A stretch of DNA of 64,000 nucleotides from Paulinella micropora (Eukaryota > Cercozoa > Imbricatea > Euglyphida > Paulinellidae): contig WBZZ01001109.1 of assembly GCA_019918135.1 (NCBI GenBank), positions 88,501 through 152,500 of the forward strand. The letters are read 5' to 3'. Numbering within the stretch: position 1 is the stretch's first letter; every line of letters starts with the position of its first letter. Shown piece by piece: positions 10,863 to 19,757 of the stretch. The notes below the pieces were generated by a model. That model worked only from the letters and a program-made list of their open reading frames with translations, had not been told where the DNA came from and searched no databases. The translations under genes and the position numbers were made by a program.

Positions 10863-11206
10863 CCCGGCTAGGTGGTGTTTCGCCGGACGCACGGAAGGTC
10901 CAATGCGTTCGTTGTTCTTTGTGTAGGCGGGCTGCTGGCCGGGAGTGGGGGTGGGAGCGTAGGGGGATAGCAAAGCCGAGGCAGAGAGAGAGAGCAGAAA
11001 GACCCCCCCCTCCCCGCGCGTAGTAGCTCCCTCGCCCCACGTGCCACTCTGCCGTCCTTTTCTCGGACGCAGGAAGTGTGCCACTACCCTTCCTTCCCCG
11101 CACTTCTTCATACCTTTGCTTGTTCCGCCAAAGCACACGAGAGAAAAAAAGAGCCTCTCTTTCCCGGCTAAGCGCCAACCTCCCGGTGGAGCCAATCCTC
11201 TCTACT
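10863..11206. promoter_or_regulatory. Divergent intergenic region of two secreted-protein genes
   Basis: About 340 bases separate two ATGs pointing in opposite directions. It contains a GA-rich stretch (about 10,978-11,005) and a CTTCC-rich stretch. No TATA box or named element is clear. A bidirectional promoter is inferred from position only. Confidence 0.4.
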
Positions 11207-13853
11207 ATGCGGGTTCCTGGGTGGTGGTGGTGGTGGTGGCTAACGGTGCCGGTTGTGGCGGATCTCTCGGAGCTAGGGGGCGTAAGCTCTGTTCCGCTGG
11301 TGCTGGACACGCTCGACCTGGGCACGGGCGCCACTTATCCCTGGCCGGTGCCACTGGGGCGGGCCAGGCATTGCCGGAAGTGGACCCCCCGCCCTCCGCC
11401 GCGAACCAGAGCATACAAGTGCTGATCTTCTGTAGCAAGAGCGCCGGGATCCTGGACGGCTGCGAGGCTACCGCGACCGGCGCGGAGGTACATGCACGTG
11501 TCTGTTCTCCGCTGGACCTGTGGGCCCTGCAGAGCAAACATGGGCACGCGCTGGGCTGGACCGTCGGCCCGGCGAACGCCACCCGCTTTTCCAATTGGAC
11601 GTGGCAGCAGAGCATGATCGCGTTCGGCCGCAACCAGAGCTTCGCCCAGGACGCCCAACTGGACTCGCTGTTTACCTCGGACGTGGGCGACCTGTTGCTC
11701 TTTCCTTTGTACGCACTCGGCGCCTACATCCAGAAAGAGGTAGACGTCTTCTACTGGTCGGTGCTGCGTTGTTTCTACCAAGAGAGTGAGGGGGGCTCCG
11801 GCGGCGGCTGGCGCTACTGCTGCGCTCGGCTCAATAACCAAGAATTGCCAGGAACGCATTGGGCCTGGGAAGAATGCCTAGACCTGCCCCTCCGTTTTAC
11901 GGGCGGAGGGGACAACACGGCGGAGAGCTGTGCCAGCTCGGGGCTGAGCTTCTGTCAGCGTGAGTACGAGTGGGTTAGTAACTCGGGCACGGCGCCAGGG
12001 CCCTATGCCAAACCTGTCATATAAGGTGTAACTTTTACTGCCGCTGGCCCTGCCGCGGCAGCTTGCCCGAGTCGGCGTGCGCGAGCCCCGCCGACGCCGA
12101 GCCGCGCCTGAACTGCACCGACTCGCCGGCGCTGCGCGCCCGGGCGTGTGCGGGGGACCTGCTGAGCGACGCCGGCACGCCCTGCCGGGCGGGCGAGCTG
12201 GCGCTGGCCACCCGGGCGCCGGCCGTGCGCAGCGTGCCGGCGGCGGCCACGCGCTCGGCTTCTGCACGCCGGGCCAGGTCAGCTGCGGCCTGGCGCAGTG
12301 CCGCTGCTGGTCCAACGAGACAGGAGAGCCGGGTGCTGCGCCGCCACGTCTTTTGTCATGGACACGGGCGCCTGTGCGAGCGTGGGGCCTGGCCCGGGCC
12401 GGCGGGCGCGGCGCCGTACCACGAGCCGCCCGCCGCGGTGTGCGTCTGCGACCCCGGGTACGTGGGCGAGCGCTGCGAGGAACGGGTGCCGCCCGGCACG
12501 GGCTGCCACCTGTCGGCGCGCGTGCGCGAGCTGCGCGCCAACGTGGCGGACCTGTGGCCCTCGGCCTCGCGCTCGGCCAGCGCCACGCCCAGCCTCACGC
12601 CGACCCCCAGCCGGACGCCGAGCGGCACGCCGGCGCCTTCGCGCACGGCGAGCCCGAGCGCCAGCGCGAGCCGCACGCCGACCGCTAGCCGCTCGCCGAG
12701 CGGCAGCCGCACGGCGACGCGCACTGCAGCCGCACCTCCTCGCCGAGCGTGACGCCGAGCGAGCGGCCGGGCCTGCTGCTGCGCAGCGCGGCGCGGGGCT
12801 GGTGCCTGCGGCCGCTGGACCTGGTGTGGGCCGATGTCCCCTGGCGCTGCCGGCGCAGAAGGCGTGGGCCGTCAACTGGGCGCTGGGCCGCGTGTGGTAC
12901 GGGGCGCAGCGGCTGCTGGCGCCGGCGGAGTACTGGCGCCAGTGCCTGGCGTACCAGTACGAGCGCGAGGCGGCCGACGGGGCGGTGCGGTGCGAGCACG
13001 GCTTCGGCACCAACTGGACCAGCGACGGCGCCGTGGCGCCGGACGACCGGCTGCAGTGGCTGCGGGACGAGTGCGGCGACGACGTGCTGGCGCCGCGGGG
13101 CGCGGCGTCCACGCTTGTGCAGTCGTCCGCCGGCTGGTCGCTGGAGGCCACGGGTGCGGCGCGTGGTACTTGGTGTACTCGTGCGGCGGCGGGCGGCGGG
13201 CGCTGCGCGAACCGGCGCGGCTGGGCGACGTGGCGCGGCCGGCTGGGCGGCGCTGGTGCTGGTGGAGGTGCCCCTGGGCGCGAGCGTGTCGGTGTCGCCC
13301 ACGCAGTCGCTGCGGGACGAGCCCTGGGTGCTGCGCAACAACGACGGGCTGTGCTTCTGGCCCCAGCGCCTGCTGTGGCAGCAGCTGCCCCTGTTCGCGG
13401 CCTGCCCGCCGCCGCCGGCCACCCGGGCGCAGGAGCTGCAGCTGGCCGTGCACGTGCACAATGGGCACGTGGAGTGGCCGGCGGCGGGCGCGACCGTGGC
13501 CGGCTACCAGCCCCTGCAACTATCCCTGGCCCTCCGTGCCGCCGCGGCGCCGTGCGAGCCCCCGGCGGGGGCGGGCCCGAACGCGCAGTGGCAGCCCAGC
13601 GACTACCGGGACGCGTGGCAGGCCGTGTTCCTCGAGGTCACGCCGGGGGGCCACTTCCGCCTCGCGCCGGGCGCCTGCGAGTCGCAGCTGCTGCTTCGCC
13701 CGGCCGGTTTCCAGGCGCGCTCGCTGTGCGCCGACGGGGACTGCCTGCTGACGCCGGCGAGGCCCGGGGTGCCGCCCACGCGCACGCCCAGCCGCGCGGC
13801 GTCGGGGTCGGCCACGCCCAGCCGCACGGCGTCCGCGTCGCCCAATATTAATT
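11207..13853 (+). pseudogene. Secreted EGF-like, Ser/Pro/Thr-rich glycoprotein gene, truncated by the PLV
   Basis: The ATG at 11,207 gives a hydrophobic leader with six tryptophans (MRVPGWWWWWWLTVPVVA), consistent with a signal peptide. The ectodomain has sequons (ANATRFSNWTW, RNQS, NCT, NET), many Cys residues, and an EGF-like motif CVCDPGYVGERCEE near 12,440-12,480. A stalk-like Ser/Pro/Thr repeat (TPSRTPSGTPAPSRTASPSA type, about 12,560-12,730) and a second one at about 13,770-13,840 frame another Cys/Trp-rich ectodomain (WRQCLAYQYEREA, LCFWPQRLLWQQLPLF). At least six frame changes occur. The second stalk runs straight into AT-rich PLV sequence at about 13,845-13,853, so the 3' end is missing. 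The function is probably adhesion or surface coat; this is inference. Confidence 0.55.
13845..13853. other. Junction between GC-rich DNA and PLV arm
   Basis: GC-rich stalk codons end at GCGTCGCCC and are followed by AATATTAATTCAATTAATTC. From ATTAATTCCCTGCGGTGCC on, the sequence mirrors 32,850-32,880, so the PLV copy starts here. No target duplication can be tested because the other junction is outside the window. Confidence 0.75.
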
Positions 13854-14030
13854 CAATTAATTCCCTGCGGTGCCAATATTGATCAGTTTTACATATATTT
13901 GAAGAAAAATCACGCACCCATAACAAAAAAATTAATAAAGAACAAGAATTTTGAATACATAAAAAAAATGTCAATAGAAATAGAAAATAAAGTTGGTGCT
14001 TAAGAATAAATAAAGTATTCTTTTTTTTGT

Positions 14031-15238
14031 TTAAATTTTGTCTTCAATAAAATTGACTGAAGCATAAACATTTGTAGTTCCACCGCTAGTTACCTGTGCG
14101 GATATAGTAAATGTTTTACTTGGTCCGATCTTGATATTATAATGAGACAAATCCATGTATATGGACGAACCTCCAGATAATACATATGTAAATATCACAC
14201 TTCCGCCCGTTCTTGTTGTCCCCGCTGTATCGACTTCTGCCAATCATGTGTTTGTATCGTAATTTAAATAAAAAGGTGTTCCTCCTAATGTTGTATTGAG
14301 AACAATTCTCGCGATGCACGTTTTAGTGTCTGAATTGCTAATGCATAAATTCTCAAAGTAGATTATGTTATAGTTTGTTTTGCTCTTAAATGTGGCGCGG
14401 TTTCTAATGGTAAATATGGCGTTTTCAGTTGCTCCTATACTCTTGACCGAATCATACGAATTAGTTAAAGCAATAGTGCGGTCAATTTTCCCTTCAACCG
14501 CTAAAAACATGCTCGCCGTTTTCATAACAACAGATGTAAGGCTAGACGAATATGCCTTCGCATACAAGGCGAATGCAGCCTGATCCAATCATGGGGCGGT
14601 CGCAGTGCTCGCATATTGTATTACGTGAATTGTTTCCATTCGTTCAGTTCGTGGATTTTCAATTTTGAATGTAATCTGACCGCTACCCAGATATTGAACA
14701 ACTATTTCAAACACATTCAAAAAAGTAAAATCAATCGTCGGAAAACTTCCAGTATTATTACATCTATCAATATTCCAAGCATATTGTTTTACTACATTTT
14801 CTACATTTCCTGCTGTTCTGATAACACACATTCCTAAATTTGATTGTCTAAAACATAAATTGTCTGCTGGTGTGCCTATGCCAATATCGCAATTAAAAGT
14901 GTCTGCTGCAATAGATGACGGAAACATAGCCGAAAATCTAGCAACTAATCCCATACCACTTCTGTATTTCGCTCTTTCAATTGTCATTATCTGTGCGGTT
15001 GAATTGCCTGAAACGGATGTTGTTAAAACCGCCATTGAATTGGCAGATGACACCACCCCGCCGTTTGTTTCTGTTTTGTCAAAAAACGCGTATTTATGCC
15101 ATAAGTGAATACATTCTGTAATACTGGCGACAAAGTAGCAGTTCGCAATTCTCCGAAGGCCGTCGTTGGTAAAGCATCTTTTACTATGTTAGTTTTTGTT
15201 GTTGATGATGTATCAGTCGTTTGAACAAAAATGTTCAT
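14031..15238 (-). pseudogene. Putative PLV virion protein, arm A copy
   Basis: The start is the ATG at 15,238. The protein of about 400 residues has segments SPVLQNVFTYGINTRF, SSANSMAVLTTS, PSSIAADTFNCDIGIG, FEIVVQYLGSGQITFKIENP and TGGSVIFTYVLSGGS: beta-rich, with no signal peptide. I do not recognise the family; the texture resembles surface or decoration proteins of dsDNA viruses. Compared with the arm B copy (31,507-32,706), arm A has a frameshift near 15,080 and two in-frame TGA codons, near 14,583 and 14,243, where arm B has Ser and Pro. The gene diverges from the F-box-like ORF across only 24 bases. Confidence 0.6.
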
Positions 15239-15262
15239 TTTATATTTTATATTATATAAAAT
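15239..15262. promoter_or_regulatory. Short AT-rich divergent promoter
   Basis: A 24-base gap between two divergent start codons is an imperfect palindrome (TATATTTTATATTATATAAA). The mirrored position in arm B (about 31,483-31,506) is also AT-rich. It is a likely shared, TATA-like late-promoter region; this is inference from position and composition. Confidence 0.4.
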
Positions 15263-15538
15263 ATGTCGGTAATAATACGAGAATTGCCAAGCGATATAGT
15301 TGGACACATAAGAACATTTGTTTATTCAGAAATGTCCCAGCAGAATTACAAAAAGGAATTTTTTAATATATGTGGCTTGTCTCGCACATTCCGATCGCAT
15401 CCTCCTATTATAGCAGTTGATATTGATAATGTAGATGGTGTTCAGTTTTTCACCATCTGTTCTATTGATTGCTACAGACATGAGTCCAATATTAGAGCAA
15501 GATATCGCGAACCACCTTTAATCGTTGTTAAGTATTAA
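15263..15538 (+). CDS. Small F-box-like protein, arm A copy
   Basis: An intact ORF of 91 codons begins IRELPSDIVGHIRTFVYSEM, which fits the LPxDIVxxI core of an F-box-like or ankyrin-associated N-terminal motif common in viruses of protists. The rest (ICGLSRTFRSHP, ARYREPPLIVVKY) is conserved in the arm B copy, which lacks a short internal segment. A role in recruiting host ubiquitin ligase is possible but rests only on this motif. Confidence 0.55.
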   Translation: MSVIIRELPSDIVGHIRTFVYSEMSQQNYKKEFFNICGLSRTFRSHPPIIAVDIDNVDGVQFFTICSIDCYRHESNIRARYREPPLIVVKY

Positions 15539-15591
15539 TCTTTTTGAACTTTTTGTTTATTTCTTGTGCTTCTTCTTAATGGTGCTTTTAT

Positions 15592-16704
15592 TTACTCTAT
15601 TTCTTTTTGTTCTTCTTGTGATTTTGCTTCTTTTTTCTCTTTGATAAACTTATTAACAATAACGGCTCCAATCTCGCTTATCTTTCTTAATTCTGTATTT
15701 GCTATTCTTCCCCTGTAGTCGTTGTAAATCTGTTCAAGCAATTTATACTTATCCTCTCTGCTCGCTTTTTTTCCTAGTGGTTGATATTTGCTTTCTGTTT
15801 CTTCTCCGTTTTCGCTTTCAGTTTCATTAATATTATTTAAATTCAGACATAAATCTATCTTTCGTCTTAACTCCTCTAATTCTGTTTTAATTCCTTCTGC
15901 TTTTATTTCTTCAGGGTCGGCCACATTAACCCATGAATAACTAAAACTAGTAAGCATATCACCATGACCAAGAACATTGGAAACCCACGTATTAAAATTC
16001 TCTAATTTCGGATTGGCGAAATTACTATACGACAAACTAGCATATAGTTTTCGCAACATACTGCTTTTCTGTGTGTATTCCGAAAGCCAAGGGAAGATTT
16101 TAATAATCCTTTTGTTTAGTTCATTCTTTTTTTGTTTATCAAGCACACCCTCATTGTTAATGATAACTGCTTTCTTTTTCTTGAAATGGTTCCGTATTGA
16201 ATTTACTTTTTCTATTACGAACAGGAGTAAAAAGGACAACAGGCCTCTCAGTCCAATTCTTTTCTTGCCCTTCTCTTTTCTTTGCTAGGTTATTTACCCT
16301 CAGCCAACTTGGTTTATCTGGTATTAATTCATATGTGTTTTTGTCAAATATTTCAACAGGCCTTGCTCCAATTGCCATCATCAAAGCAAGTAGTTTAAGA
16401 TAGGGTCATTACTTAATATCATATCATTCATTTTAGCCATTACATCACGAACATCAATTTGTATTTTTTGTTTATTTTTTGCTTTGACATCTTTCTTATA
16501 TCCTTCTACAATATCAATTCGCTCGTCTTCATTCAGATTGAAGTATTTATCAAGTTTGTTCATTTCATATACTTTTTCACTTTGATAAGGCTCTATTGCT
16601 TTTTTTCTTACCTCAGAAAGTCTTTGCCGTCTACTATTCAAATTAGGGTAATAATAGCATATTTCGGATATATGACTTTTAGTGCATGAAGAATACCTCT
16701 TCAT
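15592..16704 (-). pseudogene. Tyrosine recombinase, protelomerase-like (arm A)
   Basis: Segments in order: a basic N-terminal part (NSRRQRLSEVRKKAIEPY), then AIGARPVEIFDK (first catalytic Arg), RPVVLFTPV, SSMLRKLYASLSY (second Arg in an R-K-x-Y context), and VLGHGDMLTSFSYSWV, in which His and the candidate nucleophilic Tyr are nine residues apart. Tyrosine recombinases use Arg, Lys, Arg, His/Arg and Tyr. The RxxY box and the His-x8-Tyr spacing resemble protelomerases (TelK/TelN type), which cut and rejoin palindromic telomere sites into hairpins. Frame breaks occur near 16,385 and 16,200. The first is also present in arm B. A plain integrase of the same superfamily is the alternative. Confidence 0.6.
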
Positions 16705-16919
16705 CACTTGTTGGTGTCTAAATAGCAATACAATAGCATTATGGAATGCGACACTTTATTTCACCTCACTATCGTAGAAGTTAGACACAACTTCGTAAAT
16801 TTTATTTTCAGTAGTAACAACTCTCAACTGCCTAACAAATTTCTATCGTCTTCGCTCCACATCTCAGTGTATATTCGACAAGTTTATATTTTTTATATGT
16901 CAAAAAAAAATTATACATC

Positions 16920-18151
16920 CAAATAAACCCTTATATTCTTCTTAAATGTTGTTAAAAACCACTCGGACAGCCGTCGTTAATAATAGCAATATGAGACGGA
17001 ATATTTTTGTTAGTATTAATGAGTGTCCGAGTGTCCGACGTCCTACCCCCCGCGGGCGGAATTTTTTAAGGTGTCTAGTAGAGAGTACCCCCACACCTCG
17101 GAAAATTTACTTCCCTTCAATAAAAGGTATGACAGGTAGGACACATTAAAAAATAGATAATAATAAGAAATAAAATATAAGAAGTACCAAAATTTAACAA
17201 CTAAAAAGTGTCCGACCCTGTAAGGGTCAAGTAGGACACGGCCGACCATGGGGTCGGACAGACTACAAACATCGTCTCACCTGCTCTTACATTCACTCTT
17301 TCATTTGCTGCAATATAAGCATAAGGGTCAATATTACATTTAAGCATAAGGGTCAATATTCCTATAAATCAATAATGCCTACTGCCGATGAACAATACGC
17401 AAACAGACAAAGGTATATCTCACAAAAATACGGGGATAGTTTCGCATTTTAAGAATGCAAAAATACCAAAGGGAATATTATCAACAGAATAAAGAAAGAA
17501 TAACACAAAGAAAGAAACAACATCGTCAAGAAAATAAGGAAAAGATAAAGGAATGCAACAAAGCATCTTATGAAAGGAAAAAGAATACAAATAAAAAACC
17601 ACTTTCTGAAGAACGGAAATCAAAGAAAAAAGCATATGTGAAGAAATACGATGAGCAACGAAGAAAGCTTAAAGAACAATATGAAAAATATGGAGAAAAA
17701 GCAGACAAGAATATAGATAGATGGACTAGTTATTTTAACGAGAACAGAAAGCCTATCTCTGTGATCATATCAGCAAAATAATATCATTAGCCCTGTAGCG
17801 GATACACCAATTTTTGTCAAAAGGATTTTTTGCCGATCGTCCAAGGAGAAAAGCAAAAAGTAAATTTATATGTTTTTTCCTTACTCGCGTGGCTATCGCC
17901 CCCTCCCCCCGAACTTCGTTCGTTGCCCCCCTCCCCCGTTTTTTGTTTTTGATGATCATTTATGTATATAGACCTGTCCATTCGTTGACAAAATAACGAC
18001 AAGAAAACACATAAAACACACACAGGAAGACAGAAAACACACACATGAAGCACAAAACATACCTATGTTTTACACATATACGACAAACTAAGCAAACTAA
18101 GGAAGATTTAGACAAAATAACGACAAAAACCTCATTTTATTTCATAAAAAT
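16920..18151. repeat. PLV terminal inverted repeat, arm A
   Basis: Related to 18,153-19,270 (inverted) and 62,590-64,000 (same orientation). Shared blocks include CGGACAGCCG, GAGACGGAATATTTTTGTTA, AAGTGTCCGACCCTGTAAGG, two copies of AAGCATAAGGGTCAATATT, and CCAATTTTTGTCAAAA next to GCCGATCGTCCAAGGAGAAA. Confidence 0.85.
17371..17781 (+). pseudogene. Small Lys/Gln/Glu-rich basic protein in the terminal repeat (arm A)
   Basis: Starts MPTADEQYANRQRYISQKYG and continues in a second frame with YQREYYQQNKERI and ENKEKIKECNKASYERKKN, ending RWTSYFNENRKPISV. One base is missing from a T-run near 17,445 compared with the right terminal repeat copy at 63,420. It is highly charged and helical, similar in texture to basic proteins and nuclease tails of large protist viruses. 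DNA binding is plausible but unproven. Confidence 0.55.
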
Positions 18152-18223
18152 GTATATAAACTTCGTTTATATGGTTTTTGTCGTTATTTTGTCTAAATCT
18201 TCCTTAGTCTGCTTAGTTTGTCG
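18081..18223. other. Large palindrome at the head-to-head PLV junction (telomere-like)
   Basis: The 51-base arm 18,081-18,131 is the reverse complement of 18,173-18,223 with one mismatch. The 41-base centre holds two small hairpins: TTTTAT-TTC-ATAAAA (18,135-18,149) and ATATAAAC-TTC-GTTTATAT (18,154-18,172). Symmetry continues outward with more mismatches through both terminal repeats. The whole could fold as a cruciform with a forked tip. It is the expected form of two genome ends joined head-to-head, and a candidate site for the protelomerase-like enzyme encoded 1.4 kb away. Confidence 0.85.
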
Positions 18224-19270
18224 TATTTTTGTAAAACATAGGTTGTGCTTCCTGTGTGTGTTTTCTGTCTTCCTGTGTGTGTTTTATGTGTTTTCTGTGC
18301 TTGTATTTAATACACGAATGGACAGGTCTATATACATAAATGATCATCAAAAACAAAAACGGGGGAGGGGGGCAACGAACGAAGTTCGTGGGGGGAGGGG
18401 GCGATAGCCACGCGAGTAAGGGGAAAAAATTTTTTGCTTTCTGCTTTTCTCCTTGGACGATCGGCAAAAAAAAATCTTTTTGACAAAAATTGGTGGCACC
18501 GGCTCAGCCATAACGATATTATTTTACTGATATGATCAGAGTTGGAGGGATCTTAAATATTCAGTATTAGGGTCCGGTGCTTTCTGCTTCTCTTTATCTT
18601 CCTGCTTGAGATATTCTTCTTTGTGTTTGCCTAATATTTCCTTATTAATTTCTCTGTATTTCTTTTGTTGCTCTTGGATCTTATCCTTATTTTTCTTATA
18701 ATATTCCCTTCGTTGTTTATTTATCTTATCTTTATTTGCTTCTCTATATTTCCTTTGATGCTCTTTAATTTTCTCCTTATTATTTTCCACATACTTTGCT
18801 CTATATCGTTGCCTCCTTGGATCAGGGAGACTAAACACTGCCTTTATTTCTTCTATGGTAAAGTTCATTATATACAATGAATAGTATATAATTAATACAT
18901 AATTCAACGAGTGAACGTAAGAGCAGGTGAGACGAAATAATGTTGTTTGTAATGTGTCCAACTCCTCGACTCGGACAGTCCGCCTTTGACCCTTACGAAG
19001 TCGGACACTTTTTAAGTATTAAATTTCATTATTTATTATATATTTCTTCTTACTATTATCTACATTTTAACTTGCCCAAGTTGTCCAACCTTTTATTAAA
19101 GTGAAGTAAATTTTTTTTCCTCTCCCGTTTATATACAATAGAGAAAATATATTTTCTGGCGCGGGGTACCTGCCCTCGGACGTCGGACACTCATTACTAC
19201 TAACAAAAATATTTCGTCTCAGATTGCTATTATTAACTGCTGTCCGTGCGGTTTTTAACAACATTTAAGG
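18153..19270. repeat. PLV terminal inverted repeat, arm B (left end of main copy)
   Basis: Mirrors arm A from the palindrome outward (ACACACAGGAAG-type CA-rich blocks, CATTTATGTATATAGACCTG, the GCCGATCGTCC block). Past the basic-protein gene it again matches arm A and the right repeat (TCGGACACT, ACTTGCCCAAGTTGTCC). Confidence 0.85.
18536..18868 (-). CDS. Lys-rich coiled basic protein in terminal repeat (arm B)
   Basis: The ATG at 18,868 gives 111 codons: MNFTIEEIKAVFSLPDPRRQ, then repeated charged units (NNKEKIKEHQRKYREANKDK) of about 13 residues. It occupies the position of the basic gene in the other two terminal repeats but has a different sequence, more like the 62,326-62,553 protein. 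Intact. No function is assigned; the repeats are typical of helical, basic accessory proteins in protist viruses. Confidence 0.6.
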   Translation of the reverse strand: MNFTIEEIKAVFSLPDPRRQRYRAKYVENNKEKIKEHQRKYREANKDKINKQRREYYKKNKDKIQEQQKKYREINKEILGKHKEEYLKQEDKEKQKAPDPNTEYLRSLQL

Positions 19271-19332
19271 AGAATATCAGTGTTTAATTAAATTTATCAT
19301 TGAAAATAACTAAACTCCAACGAGTGATGAAG

Positions 19333-19604
19333 AGGTACTTGAGGCACTAAAAGTCATATATCCGAAATATGCTATTATATACCCTAATTTGAATAGTAGA
19401 CGGCAAAGACTTTCTGAGGTAAGAAAAAAAGCAATAGATCCTCAAGTGAAAAAGTATATGAAATGAACAAACTTGATAAATACTTTAATCTGAATGAAGA
19501 CGAGCGAATTGATATTGTAGAAGGATATAAGAAAAATGTCAAAGCAAAAAATAAACAAAAAATACAAATTGATGTTCGCGATGTATGGCTAAAATGAATG
19601 ATAT
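19333..19604 (+). pseudogene. Recombinase N-terminal part (arm B), cut by transposon E1
   Basis: The frame reads DEEVLEALKVIYPKYAIIYP, then NSRRQRLSEVRKKAID, KLDKYFNLNEDERIDIVEGY and MAKMNDM before reaching the E1 target duplication ATAT (19,601-19,604). The continuation is at 30,372. A one-base difference near 19,430 and a missing base near 19,585 also break it. Confidence 0.7.
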
Positions 19605-19757
19605 AACAAGTGATTCGGCCAAATGTGGGGTATCAATTTTTCCGAAATTGTCCTACAGGTGATTTTGCACTTTTTGATTCAGACATTGAAAATGTGTTTT
19701 ATTTAGTAAAAATAATATTGAATAAGCTGAATAACGTATTAAAATGATTTGCCAGTT
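19605..19757 (+). repeat. E1 left terminal inverted repeat
   Basis: About 153 bases nearly identical to the reverse complement of 30,216-30,367. The outermost part shares AACAA, ATTCGGCCAA and TTTTCCGAAATT with the E2 ends. Confidence 0.92.

Larger units (their letters stand above)
13853..18152. mobile_element. Partial PLV copy (arm A), head-to-head with the main copy
   Basis: Arm A carries, reading from the palindrome leftward, a terminal repeat, a basic-protein gene, a recombinase gene, an F-box-like ORF and a putative virion protein gene. The same order, inverted, is found right of the palindrome at 18,153-19,604 and 30,372-32,880 (arm B), interrupted there only by transposon E1. The two arms have accumulated different substitutions, stops and indels, so they are not an assembly duplicate of one read. 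Arm A ends where the penton gene would begin. Confidence 0.85.

Noticed and set aside
1..13853. Bacterial contamination
   Set aside because: No operons with Shine-Dalgarno sites, and EGF/MYND/glycoprotein features with foldback repeats are eukaryotic or eukaryotic-virus traits.
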